Assembly: GCF_051961875.1 (NCBI RefSeq)
Contig: NZ_JBQCCV010000243.1
Location: forward strand, 1-13,810
DNA: 13,810 nt
Direction of reading: 5' to 3'
DNA from: Intrasporangium_A sp051961875
GTDB taxonomy: Bacteria > Actinomycetota > Actinomycetes > Actinomycetales > Dermatophilaceae
Shown: positions 13,210 to 13,810 of the stretch, one piece after another
Numbering within the stretch: the first letter of the stretch is position 1
How the letters are laid out: each line of letters opens with the position of its first letter
Position numbers and translations under genes: made by a program
The notes under the pieces: generated by a model
Databases searched by the model: none
Seen by the model: the letters and a program-made list of their open reading frames with translations, nothing else
Told to the model about the DNA's origin: nothing

Positions 13210-13810
13210 ATGCTGCCGACCCTTGACGAGGTGCTCGCCCTGCCGGCGTTCGTCGCGGCCGACCACGAGGTGCTGGTGGGCCGGGCCGGCGACGTCGTCG
13301 TCCGGTGGGTGCACTCCTCGGAGGTGTACGAGATGGGCGGGCTGCTCGCGGGCGGCGAGCTCCTGCTCACGACAGGACTCGGCCTCGAGGGCAGGAGCGA
13401 GGACCAGATCGCCAGGTACGTCGACCGGATCGCCGACTCGGGCTGCGCAGCGGTGGCGTTCGAGGTGGGGCGGTCGTTCCTCGAGATCCCACCGGTCATG
13501 GTCCGGATTGCTCGTGAGCGTGGCCTCGGCCTCGTCGTGCTCCGCGAGGTGGTGCCGTTCCATCGGATGGTCGAGGAGTTCCACGAGCTGCTGGTGCGGC
13601 GGAAGGTCGGGGCGCCGCGGGGGAGCGAGCCGGCCTGGCAGGAGCTCATCGGGCTCGTCGCGGCCGGCCAGGGGATCCAGACCCTGCTCAACGCCACTGC
13701 CAGGCTCGCGGGCTGTCCGGTGGGTGTCGTCGACCTCGACGGCCGCGGCCTGCACCGCAGCGCGGAGGTCGGTCTCCCGCCGCGGCCGACGGCCTCCTTC
13801 CACGTCGAGG
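13210..13810 (+). CDS. PucR-family transcriptional regulator, 5' part (runs off window)
   Basis: About 200 residues are visible and the frame is still open at the right edge. The opening MLPTLDEVLALPAF, then WVHSSEVYEMGGLLAGGELLLTTGLGL and VAFEVGRSFLEIPPVMVRIARERGLGLVVL, is the N-terminal PucR domain. A VEEFHELLVRRK helix and a GAF-like beginning (ELIGLVAAGQGIQTLLNATARLAGCPVGVVDLDGR) follow. The CdaR/HTH_30 DNA-binding C-terminus lies beyond the window. PucR proteins regulate purine and nitrogen catabolism in Bacillus; the divergent deaminase/permease genes are the likely target here. ATG 13210 is preferred over in-frame ATG 13174 because AAGG at 13198-13201 precedes it by 8 nt and family members commonly begin like this. 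Minus-strand frames over the same bases are shadows. Confidence 0.88.
   Translation, partial: MLPTLDEVLALPAFVAADHEVLVGRAGDVVVRWVHSSEVYEMGGLLAGGELLLTTGLGLEGRSEDQIARYVDRIADSGCAAVAFEVGRSFLEIPPVMVRIARERGLGLVVLREVVPFHRMVEEFHELLVRRKVGAPRGSEPAWQELIGLVAAGQGIQTLLNATARLAGCPVGVVDLDGRGLHRSAEVGLPPRPTASFHVE

Noticed and set aside
13128..13803. Two overlapping minus-strand open frames at the right edge
   Set aside because: The + strand encodes clear PucR-domain sequence through this stretch; the minus-strand translations are Arg/Pro/Ser- or His-rich shadows.
1..13810. tRNA, rRNA, insertion sequences, phage or toxin-antitoxin genes
   Set aside because: I looked through the intergenic stretches and open frames and saw no cloverleaf arms with a T-loop consensus, no transposase motifs or terminal repeats, and no small gene pairs of this kind. 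XerC is the housekeeping type beside dprA, not an integrase of a mobile element.

Overview
The window reads as chromosomal DNA from a high-GC Gram-positive actinobacterium. The base composition is very GC-rich, the third codon position is almost always G or C, GTG and TTG starts occur, and several promoters have a TANNNT hexamer 6-7 nt before the start codon, as on actinobacterial leaderless mRNAs. The order dprA - xerC - M23 peptidase - rpsB - tsf is the usual actinobacterial neighbourhood. A member of the Micrococcales such as an Intrasporangiaceae relative is plausible, but that is an inference from style and not a proven assignment.

Left part (1-3698, + strand): the 3' end of dprA (DNA uptake/recombination mediator), xerC (tyrosine recombinase), a fold-type I PLP aminotransferase closely resembling mycobacterial Rv0858c (annotated DapC), and a small secreted M23/LytM-type protein that keeps the zinc ligands but lacks both usual catalytic histidines. 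A large membrane protein of the DUF6541 type (5690-3765, - strand) then converges on the M23 gene and diverges from rpsB.

Centre (5691-7837): a 323-nt divergent intergenic region with a candidate promoter and a strongly structured leader precedes rpsB and tsf. The S2 protein carries a C-terminal tail of seven Ala/Pro/Glu pentapeptides. An intrinsic terminator lies directly after tsf. The pyrH-frr genes that usually follow tsf are not here.

Right part (7838-13810): a two-component system with an OmpR-family regulator, expressed from a leaderless promoter next to a PhoP-like direct repeat, and an unusual 872-residue sensor kinase. In this kinase the HisKA/HATPase core is joined by a Pro/Ala-rich linker to a polytopic DUF4173-type membrane domain. 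A convergent cassette on the - strand follows: a fungal-type (FCY1-like) cytosine deaminase, translationally coupled (ATGA) to a CodB-like NCS1 permease. Divergent from it is the 5' part of a PucR-family regulator gene that runs off the window. Together these look like a regulated cytosine import and deamination module. The kinase fusion and the deaminase/permease/PucR module are the two most notable points. No RNA genes, insertion sequences, CRISPR arrays or phage genes were seen.
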